A stretch of 64,000 bases of DNA from the NCBI RefSeq assembly GCF_018446385.1, contig NC_055987.1:28898202-28962201 (forward strand), given 5' to 3'. A program made the position numbers and the translations under genes. The notes beneath the pieces were generated by a model. The model worked only from the letters and a program-made list of their open reading frames with translations, was not told the DNA's origin and searched no databases. The stretch is from Zingiber officinale (lineage: Eukaryota; Streptophyta; Magnoliopsida; Zingiberales; Zingiberaceae). This document shows, piece by piece, positions 32,301 through 44,077 of this stretch (within the stretch, counting starts at the first letter, position 1; each line of letters begins with the position of its first letter).

Positions 32301-35300
32301 ACAAATAGATCATTGCCTATCCCGCTACTGGTCCTGGGTTACAAAACAAACAGTTAAAAACTTATAGAACGTTAGCACCAACTGAATTCAACCTTTCCAA
32401 GCTCTCCAATTCCTCTCTGCGCGCATTAATTCCCACCATATATGCCGCTAATCCCCCATCCAAATTACTCTCTGACCAGGCTCCTCATGATTAGGAGAAG
32501 CATGAGACTCGTCTGTTTCCCCTAGCTCCTTTAATCTCTGCTTAATTTTTGCATAGTTTGCGACATTACCAATTACTGCGCTACTGCTTGCTCACTGCTC
32601 TTCAGGTAAAATAGACAGCAGCAGCGGCAGCGATAGCAATAACAATGGCAATAGCAATAGCAATAGCAGCAGTCGGACATTGCAGGTGGGCGTCAGATAA
32701 AGCATCTAATGCTGATGACAGCTCATCCCAATACAAACGCCCTCTTCTTTTAAAGAAATTTCCTTTCCAAAAGAAAAAACCTTTGCATTCTGTCCTCCAG
32801 TTAATGAAGCAGTCTAGTACCCATGATAGACATGCAATAATCCAATACCACCAGTAGAAAAACTCATCTGCCAGTCAACTCCAGGTTGCCCCACTTCCCC
32901 TCTACATTATAATTTATAAACTACACACACCCTTTCAAATCCCAACCCAACTTTATCCTCTCCTCCATTAGTATAATCATACTACGCCCACCAAATTACT
33001 TATTTTACTCCCACAAACCTCCGCCTTTGGTACAACAAACCGCGGAGAAGTCTAAGAGGGTTGCGTGATCCAATGCCCTTTCTTTTCGTGTCGTGACTGT
33101 TGAGCTCCGAGAATATTTATAGGGCGATCCTCTTGTTGACTCCATGGGTCGTCGTTACGTCAAACCTAATCATGCATGCATGCGACGCGAGGAGCATGCA
33201 CCAGGGTCACCTGACCCACGTGCGGCGCAGTGGAGCAGTCGCCACTTGATTTCCTTCCCCTCCGTGTTCTGCCAACTTGCAGGGCAAGTGAGGACGAGAG
33301 CGAGCGAGGAGGGAAGCAAAGCAGAGCAGAGGTGTGGATTCCAAATAAACAAAAGATGGTGTTGGTTTTTATTATATGGCGAGGAATGGTCATCAGAGAC
33401 AACAGTTATACTGTTCGTGCATCACCCCACCATTGTTGGCTTCTCCGTTTGTGGATTCCTGATAATGACCCTTCGCGCGTCCTGCCCCACTCGCTTCTCT
33501 GAATATAAATCCCCCTTTTCATTATGATGCTGATTTGCTCAATTTCTTAATCCGAAGATAATTATTGTTTGTTTTCCAACAAAGATCCATCCATTCCCAT
33601 CTTTATCGTAAACAGAGGCGGTTGGAGTAGGCCAAGCTGTCAGCATCCATCTTTGTTGCTCATCATCCCGCAAAAAACTTATCGGGTCATCTGTCAACTG
33701 TTCTCCAGCCTCCAAAAAGCAGTGGCTTTGGGCTCCTCACCTGCAAAGCCACCACGCATCGTGGTAAATGAAAGCGGCGGTGCCGCGAGACACCGGCCGC
33801 CGTGTAACACTGTACGTGCGCGCGCGAGCAAGTGTTTTTTTTTGAGCTTTTAATTAATTGATCGAGGGCGAGCGACAAGGGCAAAGTGCAGTAAAAGTTA
33901 AAACAGAGTTGTTAAATCGAGTACTTGTCTTTGCATGAGGGAGTGTTGCAGATTCCCCTCGATCTAAATCTGGGATTTAGCCTTCTCTCTTCCCAACGAA
34001 CGTACTAGCGTTGCTAGTAAAGTACTTTTATGAAAGTTGACAGAGAAAGAAATAGGAAGACGTGATCCTTCTGTTCCTCCGGATTATAACAAGTACAAAC
34101 GAATCCAAGTGAGGTCAAAAATTTACGGTGGGTAATTCTCTCAAACAGATGGGGAGCGAACAGGCGGGCCCTTGAACTGCAGCTCTCCCTACATTTCAAG
34201 CTCAAACAATGCAACTACAGCTAGATTTCGAATGGATCTTGCCAAAACCCCGTCTCCACATGCCTCTGCCTCTACCTCGCTGCTGCTCCTACATTGATGG
34301 CGCACAGATCGCTTTACTTTGTTACCAATTACTGTCCAATCTTGACGCCCCAACAACCATTCGCTGCTCCAAGAATCAAAGGAAGACTCAACTGGCAAAA
34401 GCCAAGCAAGCGTAGGACACCTTTCGCGTTTGGGATTCAGCACCACATGCGTTGCGACCCTGCTGTGGGTTGCTAAAAAGCTTAGGAGCCTTAAAGCCGA
34501 AACCAGATGCATGGGATCCACTCGATTGATTGCTGCTGCTGCTCTGCTGCTGCTGCTGCTGCTGCATGCACCTTCTTTAATTGAAATCGGACCTGGCACA
34601 CCTCTCTTTCAAATTAGTGTGTTTGTTGAGCTCCGTTGCTCTTTTGTTGTTTTGTTTCTCTGGCTTGAGAAATAAAAACTGGTCTGCAAAGGGATGCTTG
34701 ATAGATTCGTAGAAAACCAAATCTCAATCAAAGAGGTTTGTGTTGAGCTTAAGGTTTATAGAGTAGATCAGCTCGAGTTGGGTGTAACTTTCGTTACATG
34801 TTTCATTGGCGGAGTCCAAATATCAGTAATTTAATCGAGAGGCGTATTTAAATTTATAAATTGACAAAAAGATAAATTATATTTTGATATTTACCACTTA
34901 ATTTTCTATGCTTCTGGTTCTATCCTTCAATCATCTGTCTATTTTCCTCCTCTTTTTTATATATGCAATTTCTTTTATATGCATGCCAAATAGAGTCGGA
35001 TTGGATTGATTTGATCAAAATTTACTGATGGAATTAGAGAATCCAATAATATTAAAATGATTGAATATTTTGACTTCTTTAAAAGTGTTAAAATATTATA
35101 AAAAAAATCGTTAAACTCTAATCTCGTGAGTTTAATATGAAATCATATTAGATCTATATTATACTTTCGATGCATGCATATCTCTTAAAGAGAGAGAAAA
35201 GAGAAGATGGGAAGAAAGAGAAAAAAGATGCGTGTATTATAAAGAGAAAAGAGAAAAAAAATTACATGTATAAAAAAGAGGAAAGAGAATAGATAAATAA

Positions 35301-35987
35301 TTAATAGATAAAATGAAAAGAATATATAAAATTAAGTATAGTAATTTTTGATCAATTTATAAATCTAAATATAATTTTTGATAAATTATATCCAAATATA
35401 GATATAAATAGATTAGATTTCCTGAAGTAGAATACATTTAACATTCTCTACAGATCTTGACTTTGAAAAGACGTGAAAGAAATCGAATATCCCTTGATTC
35501 TGAAAATAAAGATTTTATGAAAAAAATGGTAGAAAATGCTTTCAGTAATATATTATAGGCACCCAATCCGACTCTGCTTGATGGCCTGTAATATGATACA
35601 TCCTCGTTCACTGGTCTGCCATCTAAAAGAATAATAATGAAGAGTTAGTTTTCATGATGGAAAAAAAAGGAAGCCTTATAATTGGATCCAAAGATGTTGA
35701 CATCCTTGAGTCCACCAGAAAAATGTATAAAATAATAATTAAGATATTGTAGTTTTTTTAAATTACCGTGAAATATTTCTCAGAAATATATATATACGGC
35801 CATCGTCTGTTGGGCGTCCATCGTGCGCTTCCACCATGGATATGCACCATGGGCGTCCAGTAGATCGGCTATATATCGAAAGAATTTTATTATTCTGCAT
35901 TCTTTATCTAACACATCTTATGAGCATTTTTAAAAAAATATTATTATTAAAATTATATTTAATACAATAACTTAACTCCTAAATTCT
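32301..35987. other. Intergenic DNA between the TCP gene and the retrotransposon nest
   Basis: About 3.7 kb. The left part (to about 34680) has mixed composition, a CAATAG repeat at about 32644-32667, and several short open frames, none matching a known family. It probably includes distal TCP promoter. From about 34800 the DNA becomes strongly AT-rich with AAAGAGAAAAGAG stretches near 35190-35300. No gene could be supported on either strand. Confidence 0.45.
34531..34565. repeat. (CTG)n trinucleotide repeat
   Basis: About eleven CTG/GCT units with one interruption (CTCTGC). On the minus strand they would read as serine or alanine codons of a 136-residue open frame that has no recognisable homology. 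Confidence 0.8.
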
Positions 35988-36874
35988 TGATGCGTATAAA
36001 GCGAGACTTATCTGGCACGGAGTCAACGGGCAGGATGGAGGTCAAAGTCAAGATGATCAACGCCCAAGGATCAAGGGTCAAACGGAAGACAATTGCAACG
36101 GTCGGTCGGGACAGTCAAGATCTAAGCAACGAGAGAGAGGTCCGAACAGACCACCCGTCCAGCTCAGCTGATACGTAAAATAGCCGACACTCAATATGGA
36201 GTAGCAGGACGCCAGCGGAGACTAGTTAGCTTGTCTGAATGGGGGAAGACATGTGTTGTGCAGCCATCGCACGGAATAGCAATTGAGGTCAAAAGAGCGG
36301 AGGGCTCCCGGCCGAGTGGCTGCCCCGCTCGTCCAAGCAGCAGGACCTTGCCGCGGATAGAGCGATGTCCTGACTGAGCAGCTACCTCGCTCGGCCCAGC
36401 AACGGGACCACTATAGTATCTCTCGACATCCTTTTGGGAGGTAGTGCCGCTGACACGAGGCATGGTCGACAGGCGGATCGTACGATGGAAGCTTCTACTG
36501 TCTTGTCAGGGATATGCATGCCCTGTTGAAGTAGGGTGTCAGAGGTACTTTTCTGACAGGTCCTTTCGTGGGACACATTGGAGAGCGTGTCCATGCCTCG
36601 AGAAGCGTGCACATCACCCACCAGGGCTCTATATAAAGGGAGTCCATCACCGGCGGAGGTACGCGTTGTCTACTGTTTACGCATAGTTCTATAGTTGCTC
36701 CGCTTTTCTCCATATTCCGGTGACTGACTTGAGCATCGGAGGGCCAACGCCGGGGATCCCTTCCTTGGCCCCACACTAACATTGCTTGTTTTATAGATCA
36801 GAGTGAGATCTATAACTAGTCAGCGAATCCACCGCATCCTCAGCTTTTCACCTTCCAACATTCGGACAGGATCA
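35988..36874 (+). repeat. 5' LTR of the Tat/Athila-like element
   Basis: This 887-bp LTR starts TGATGCG and ends GGACAGGATCA. A TATA box (CTATATAAAGGG) lies near 36629-36640. It is the same family as the solo LTR at 16029-16898 in the opposite orientation. The left target copy would be ATTCT (35983-35987); the right one is outside the window. Confidence 0.85.
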
Positions 36875-36877
36875 TTT

Positions 36878-36898
36878 TGGCGTCGTCTGTGGGAACGC
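36878..36898 (+). promoter_or_regulatory. Primer binding site of the Tat/Athila-like element
   Basis: TGGCGTCGTCTGTGGGAACG directly follows the LTR after TTT. This motif is characteristic of the region after the 5' LTR in Tat and Athila elements. One base (T for C in GGCGCC) differs from the commonest form. Confidence 0.7.
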
Positions 36899-36914
36899 AA
36901 TCTGCATTCGCAAG

Positions 36915-37351
36915 ATGGAAGATGCTGGACGATTTACAACAGTGATACTAACGCAAGAGGAGCTCGACATGTTGGTACAAGCTTGAGCAACCAAGATAGT
37001 AGAGAAACAACAACAACATGCGTTAGCGGAACGCCAAGCGCAAGAGCTCGCAGCATCAGCCGCTGGTTGACCAGAAGAACACGGTGACCGAGTGGACTGA
37101 GTATCCGCTCAGGGTAATAGTAGGAAGCCGGCTGGCACATATGGGGAAGTGCCCAATGTGCTTATTCCCTTCCACCGAGCATTGTTCAGGACTTCATCGG
37201 AGGAACGGGGCCGAGCGGACAAGAACTGGGATTTTTCCTTAGACGACGCGCCTGTTCTGGACGCAAGGAAAGGGAAGGCACCTAGGGAGGATGATTCGCC
37301 CGAGTGGATCAATCAACAATTTTCATAGGGGATTCTGAATGACCCTCTGCC
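36915..37351 (+). pseudogene. Gag N-terminal part of the Tat/Athila-like element
   Basis: The frame begins MEDAGRFTTVILTQEELDML and continues through a Gln/Ala-rich stretch and RADKNWDFSLDDAP to the Copia insertion at 37352. In-frame TGA codons occur near 36984, 37068 and 37095, and a TAG near 37326. Several stand where CGA or similar would be expected. The second half of gag is at 63626-64000. Confidence 0.75.
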
Positions 37352-39876
37352 TGTTGGTTGCTATTCGGAATACCGTTCTAGTTTCCCTGTACAAAAATTT
37401 GTACAAGTATAGAACTATCCTACCTACCCATGTGCTCTACTGAAATTAAATTTGGATTACAAACGATGTTTAACATTATTAATCCAAATTATCCTTCAGA
37501 AGTTAAACTTGGATTGGAAACGATACTTAACATTTTTACTCCAAGTTCAACCGATGTGATCTTCCTAAGTTAAACCATACTACAGAAGTTAATTAAATAT
37601 CTATTTCAAAGATCGGCTTCCAGGTTAAACATGGCGAGGCACTATACCTTCTTGGGTATGAGATCATCCATCACTTCCTAGACAAAGCCTTTCAAAGAAA
37701 TCAGATATTTAACTTCTTACAGTAAACTAGGTTTAACTACAGAGACCTCAATAGAAGCACAATATCGAAACATGAAATCGAAAAATAAAATCGACAACAA
37801 AACAATGACCTAAAATAGATAGTCTCTTGTGTTGGTATTTCAGAATCTATACAAAGAAAATTAACTAATTAATTCAAAACGGAAATAATTAATTAGTTAT
37901 ACATTTCTTTGTAGGTAAAGACCTCTTGATCTTCTGTTGTATTCCTCTTCTCCTCTTGGACATCGTGTAGGCGATGATCTACCAAGATAACTCCACCCGA
38001 ACCACTTCTTCGCCTTCAAGAAACTCGAGTCACCAAGGGATGCCAAAATAGGAAATTTTCTTCTCTTCTTCTTCCTTACCTCCAAGCCACTGGCCACAAC
38101 AAGATAAGCTTCCTCTCTTGCCGTCGGCCCTAAGGAAGAAAGCTTCTTCTCTTGCCGTCGGCTCTAGGGTGGAAAGCTTCCTCTCTTGTACCACCGGCCC
38201 TAGCTTGAAGAAGGAAGACAATTGTCGCCGGCCTCTAGGAGAGAACCCAAAGGGAGAAGAGAAAAGAAGAGTGGCCGACCACCCAAGGAAAAGAGAGGAG
38301 GGAATAGAATTATGTTCTCTCATGAAGCAACTTCTCCTTCTCTTTTATAATCCTTGGTCATGGCAAAGAAGGAAAGTTTTAAATATAATTAAAATTTCCT
38401 TATTTGTGGGCTCCCTTTAAAAAAGAAAATTTTAACAACAATTAAAATCTCTCTCTTTTAAATTTCCTATTGTACATGGAAACAAAAGGGAAGTTTTAAA
38501 ATTAATCTCTCTCTTTTAAAACATGTAGACAACTACAAAAAGGAAAGATTAATTAAAACATCTCTTTTTAAATCATAGTTACAAAAAGGGAAAGTTTTAT
38601 CAAAAATTAAAATATCTCTTTTAAACATTACAGATAACTACAAATAAGGAAAGATTTTAACAAAATTAAATATCCCTTTAATCTTTTGTAAATAACTATA
38701 AAAGGAAAGATTTTAAAATTTTAAAACTCTCTTTTAAAACAATGAGGATGTCTATAAAAGAAAATTAAAATTTCTCTTTTAAATCCCTTCATGAATGGCT
38801 ACTTAAGGAAAGATTTTAACAAAAATTGAAATCCCTTTTATTCTTCATGTGGCCGATCCTTAGCTTGGGCACCAAGCTTTGGCCGACCACCTCTTGGCTC
38901 AAAATTAATGCTTGGCCGACCTCCCTTGCTCCAAGCAAGGATGTGTCCGACACATTACTTGGGTAATAAGTGGACTTTGTGGATACAAGGCTTAATAGAG
39001 GCTACAACAGGGACCAAGAGGAGGAATTGGTTTTGGTCTCCTGATGAGCTTGAGCTTCTTGTGTTCGCCCCGAACACCCAACTCAAGTTCATCAATAATA
39101 ACTCATACCACTAAAGAGTTATTATTGAACTACCGTACCAATCCCATATTACATTATGGGTTCCTTCTTATTATGAGTGCGTTAATCTCCCTGTGTTTAA
39201 GATATCGAATGTCCATTAATCAAATAAGTTACTATTACTCACTTAATTAACATCTAGCTCCAAGAGTAGTACCACTCAACTTCATTGTCATGCCGCACTA
39301 AGTCCACCTGCAGGGTTTACATGACAATCCTTATGAGCTCCTCAAGGGGACATCATCAACCTAGATTACTAGGACACAATTTTCTTCTATAATCAACAAC
39401 ATACCATATAAATAATATTATTTCCCAACTTATCGGGCCTCTTGATTCAACGAGCTAAATCTCACCCATTGATAAATTAAAGAAATAAATACTAAATATA
39501 TGTGTTTGTTATTATATCGGGATTAAGAGCACACACTTCCATAATAATAGAGATCCTGTTCTTTTATGTAGTCAGTATAAAAGAAATAACCTCAAATGGT
39601 CCTACTCAATACACACATAATGTACTTGTGTAATTTTATAGTTAAGATAAACTAATACTAAATTACACTACAACCACTCCAATGGTTTGCCCCATTCCAT
39701 CTTGGTCGTGAGCTACTATTTATAATTTATAAGGAACTGATCTGTGTCACACCAAACACCATGTTATCTACAATATAAATTAAATGGACAACTACATTTA
39801 ACATAAATGCAGACATTTGACCATTGTGATTCTTATGTTCATATAAAAAGCTAAGCTTTTAGTATACATCCCAACA
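37352..39876 (-). repeat. 3' LTR of the Copia element
   Basis: This 2525-bp LTR starts TGTTGGTTGC and ends CATCCCAACA on the plus strand. In element orientation a TATA box (ATTATAAAAGAG) lies near 38340-38351. A tandem array of AAGGAAAG...CTCTTTTAAA units fills about 38386-38830. A ~97-codon open frame near 38030-38323 recurs in the other LTR but looks like chance. Confidence 0.92.
38386..38830. repeat. Degenerate ~60-bp tandem repeats in the Copia 3' LTR
   Basis: About seven imperfect units, each with (A/T)CTCTCTTTTAAA, then GATAACTACAAA, then AAGGAAAGATTTTAA. The same array occurs in the other LTR at about 62130-62560, so it predates the insertion. Confidence 0.7.
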
Positions 39877-39898
39877 ATCTTCCACTTATACTAAAAGA
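39877..39898 (-). promoter_or_regulatory. Polypurine tract region of the Copia element
   Basis: In element orientation AGTATAAGTGGAAGAT directly precedes the 3' LTR start TGTTGGG, the expected place for plus-strand priming. Confidence 0.6.
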
Positions 39899-42337
39899 CT
39901 ATGCTGCCATATATACTGGCATACATCTGATTTCCATCCTCTTAACATGCCCATCAAAAGCTTTCGCTGGAAAGGTCTTAGAGAAAGGATCTACCAGGTT
40001 ATCTACTGATGTAATCTTGGCGACAACAACTTCTCCTCGTATTAGGTGGTACTTACGCTTTATCTGTTTACTTGTCTTATGAGCTCGTGGTTCCTTCGAG
40101 TTTGCTACCGCACCACTATTATCACAATAAATTGTAATAATTTTGGATAAACCAGGAATCATATCTAAGTCCATCATGAACTTTCTGAGCCATACAGCTT
40201 ATATGACTGCCTTAGAGGCATTTCTGCCTCTATGGTGGAGTCTAAAACGCATTTCTGCTTAACACTCCTCCATTGTTATAGATCCACCTCCTAAAGTAAA
40301 CACAAAACCCTGAGGTCAACTTACTATTGTCCCTATCAGTCCGAATCTGTGTAACCCACAGGGAGCAAATCATCTGCCTTGTAAACTAGTATATAATCTC
40401 TAGTCATTTTCAGGTATTTCAATATATGCTTTACGACAGTCCAATGTCCTTGTCCTGGGTTACTTTGATATCTGCTAACCATGCCTACGACAAAATAGAT
40501 ATCCGGTCTCGTACATAGCATCGCATATATTAGGCTCCCTACAGCCAAAGTATAAGGAACTGCCTTTATATCCTCTATCTCCTTTGTTGTCTTAGGACAC
40601 ATATCTTTAGATAAAGGTACTCCATGCCGAAAAGGTAGAAAACCTTTCTTGGAGTTTTACATGCTAAAACGAGCTAGGATAGTATTGATGTATGAAGCTT
40701 GGGATAAGGACAATATCCTTTTCTTGCGATCCCTTATTACTTTGATCCCAAGAATACGTCCACATTCTCCCAAGTCCTTCATATTGAATTGCTTGGACAA
40801 CCATACCCTTACTTCTGACAATACTTTGACGTTGTTGCCAATTAACAAAATGTCATCTATGTATAGTACAAGAAATACCACCACGTTTCCGTCACACTTC
40901 TTGTATACACAAGACTCATCCGGACATTGAATAAATCTATAAGACTGGATTACTTCATTAAACCAGATGTTCCGAGATCTTGAATCTTGCTTCAATCCAT
41001 AAATAGATCGACTGAGCTTACATACAAGATGCTCTTTGCCCTTTGCAATAAACCTCTCTGGTTGCTTCATATCGATGTTTTCTTCAAGACTTCCATTAAG
41101 GAAAGCTGTCTTGACATCCATTTGCCAAACCTCATAATCCATATGAGCAGCAATAGATAAAAGTATCCGGATAGACTTAAGCATAGCTACCGGCGAAAAG
41201 GTTTCCTCATAATCAATTCTCTCTTTCTGAGTATACCCCTTCGCAACAAGCCTTGCTTTGAAGGTTTCCACCTTCCCGTCTGTCCCTTTTTTTCTTTTAT
41301 AGACCCATTTACATCCAATAGTTTTTACATCATTTGGTGGTTCTACTAGCTCCCAGACTTTGTTAGAATACATAGATTTTATTTCTTAATTCATTGCTAT
41401 TTGCCAAGATGCTGCATCTTTATCTTGGAGTGCTTCGTCATATGTTCAGGAATCAGGTTCATGTTTACCTGGGATCAAGTTCGAAGACTCTCCTAAAAAC
41501 ATGAATCTTTCAGGTTACCTAACAACCCTCCCACTACGACGAGGCATTGTCTGTAGTTGTGCATCATTTGTGATATGTGTTGCAGTTTCTTGTGATATTT
41601 CATCTTGCATTGTTGGTACTAAAGTAGACGTGTCCTTTTTCATTTCTTCTAGAACAATTTCACTCATGGGCTTATGGTTTATTACATAGTCCTCTTCTAA
41701 AAATTGGACATTGGTGCTAATAATGACCTTCTGATCTTTAGGACTATAAAATAAACCACCTTTCATTCCTTTAGGATATTCCACAAACAAGCGGACTTCT
41801 GTACGTGATTCTAACTTATCAGCGTCTCCCTTCAGCACATGTGCTGGACTTCCCCAAATCTGAACATGTCTTAGACTAGGCTTACGCCCATTCCACAATT
41901 TTGTGGGAGTAGTGGATACTGATTTAGAAGGTACTAAGTTCAGAATGTATGCTGTCGTTTCTAGAGCATATCCCTAAAATGAATTTGGTAATTTTGAATA
42001 ACTCATCATTGATCTAACCATTTCCATCAGAGTCCTATTCCTTCGTTCTGCCACACCATTCTGTTGGGGTGTACCAGGTGCAAACAGTTGGGATTGAATC
42101 CCGACCTTTAATAAGTAATTCCTAAACTCTCCCAAAAGATACTCGCCACCACGATCAGACCGTAGTGTCTTGATACTTTTACCATGACATTTCTCCACAT
42201 TAGCCTTGTACTCTTTGAACTTATCAAAGCACTCAAACTTGCGGCGCATCAAGTAAATATACCCGTATCTCGAATAGTCGTCTATAAAAGAGACAAAATA
42301 TTCGAAACCACCTCTTGTCTGGATAGTTATAGGTCCA
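39899..42337 (-). pseudogene. Copia pol: integrase C-terminal part, RT and RNase H
   Basis: The integrase core from 42337 down to about 41974 shows FIDDYSRYGYIYL, RSDRGGEYL and GTPQQNGVAERRNRTLMEM, so the D,D-35-E residues are present. A linker follows (41898-41515). RT at 41373-40657 has CKWVYKRKKG, QMDVKTAFLNGSLEE and the catalytic YIDDILLIGNN. RNase H pieces lie at 40602-40336 and 40177-39899 (YCDNSGAVANSKEPRAHKTSK). Frames change between these blocks and stops occur, so the polyprotein is not intact. The integrase N-terminal half continues at 49460, across the nested element at 42338-49454. Confidence 0.88.
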
Positions 42338-44077
42338 TGATAAGGCGAATCTGTCACATCCGCTAATCAAATTGTACAAATGTATATATTCACTGAACCC
42401 CTTAATTTAACAATAACGTTGTAGTAATGAGCCCAGGATCGATCCGAGGAACCAACGGTAGAATGTAATTTAGGATTGTCTTTTATTCCTATTTTTTTGG
42501 GGTTTTCGATATAAAAATGGAGTTGGGGGTTTAAAAGCTTTAAATCTAAATCTAACAAAGGAAAAACACAGCAATTAAGAAATTAATCTAAAGCAAGAGT
42601 GAAACATAACTATGTGCCAATGAACAAATCATTACGCATTGTCACACTACGTTGTGATAAATCCATCAACACACATCAAACTAAGGATGAAATTACGAGA
42701 CTCAAATAAATATGATCTAAAGCAAGATTTAAACCCTAATTTGAAACCTAAACACTAAACAATTAACCAAGCACAAATAAAACTTAAACTAAGCTTCAAC
42801 AAGGAAAGAAATGCTAACTACTTGCATAAAAATATAACGAACATTAAAAGTAATCTGTGCTAAGCTATAAAAACAATAACAAAATGAATTAAACCCTAAC
42901 CAATCCAACTCGCAACCAATCTCACCCAACTTCACACTCAAGCCGTCACACAAGAGCGCCAAAGTCGAGACCACCCAACTCTGGACCTTAATGAAGAACC
43001 TCAGCTGCGTCTCAGTTCAAGGAGTGCTCAATAACGTCGACGGACCACCCCCGACGAGCTAGAACAACCCGGAACCCCATGAATGGCCGGAAATCTGGAT
43101 TTCTGCTACCCGGAGCTCTCTGGATCTGGGATGATGTTGCGGACTGCGGATGGGCATCGGATGAAGCTCAATAACGTTGGCGGACCACCTCCAAGCGCCA
43201 CTGATGGGAATCGGAGTCGCCGATTGGAAGACCACCTCCAAATCGGCGCTGGAACAGAGAAGATCCGAGAGAAGACTTCCGCTGGAGAGAACACCCGCCG
43301 ATGGATCCAGATAATCGGGATGACGATGTCGTGAAGCTCTACAACGAGGTTGAATCTTGAAAGAGTTGATCGGAGAAGGAAAGGGGCCGAAATCCGGAAG
43401 AAATGTGTCGCGGGACGAAGCTGCGCATGGAGGAGTCGACGAAGAAGCTGGAACACTGTAGCTTCTCATTTAAACAGATCTGGATCTGATCGGACGGCTG
43501 AGATCATTCCGGGCTAAATCAACGGTGAAAAGTCATCCAAAATCTGATCCAAAGGTACTGATGTTGATCTAGGGTCTGGATCTACCCTCCCGTAGGTCGG
43601 ATCGATCAGATCATCACTGGATGGCCCGGATCTACACAGTCTTCATTGAACGGTCCAGATTAATCCGGCTGGATCAGTGGCTGGATGAACTCAGATCTGG
43701 ATCAAAACTTCTGGATCTTCATCAATGGTTTAGATCTGCTCCCCATTAGGTTGGATCGGCCAGATCTTCAACGGATGGTTCAGATCTCTCCTATTCTTAA
43801 TAAACGGCCAAAATCGACCCAAAGCTTGATCTTGTCTTTTGAACTCCGATTCGAGCCCAATTCTGGTCCAAATAGATCCAAATCTAAGATCCTTTGATGC
43901 CTACAAAATAATAATCAAATATTAGCATCAAATAACACCAAAAATAATATAATTTGCAATTAAGTCCAAAATCTATGCAATGCACAAAAATGTGATGTAA
44001 CCATGATTTAAACTATGAAATCAACATCAAACCATGCATATATGAATCAAAATAATGCAGTAAAATCATGGTTATCA
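42338..44077 (-). repeat. Complete LTR of the LARD-like element
   Basis: 1740 bp with TG...CA ends. Its last 680 bp on the plus strand (43399-44077) match 48776-49454 closely, with only a few substitutions. Repeated GATCTGGATC, CCAGATC and CGGATCTAC words occur through 43400-43900. Confidence 0.85.

Noticed and set aside
33144..33884. Cluster of overlapping short open frames upstream of the TCP gene
   Set aside because: No conserved motif in any frame and no splice-consistent extension; treated as intergenic.
34189..34599. A 136-residue minus-strand frame beginning near the CTG repeat
   Set aside because: No recognisable domain, and much of the N terminus is a translated microsatellite.
38030..38323. 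A 97-codon frame in the Copia LTR, repeated at 61710-62069
   Set aside because: It is present because the LTR is duplicated; no domain, and it overlaps the transcription start region.
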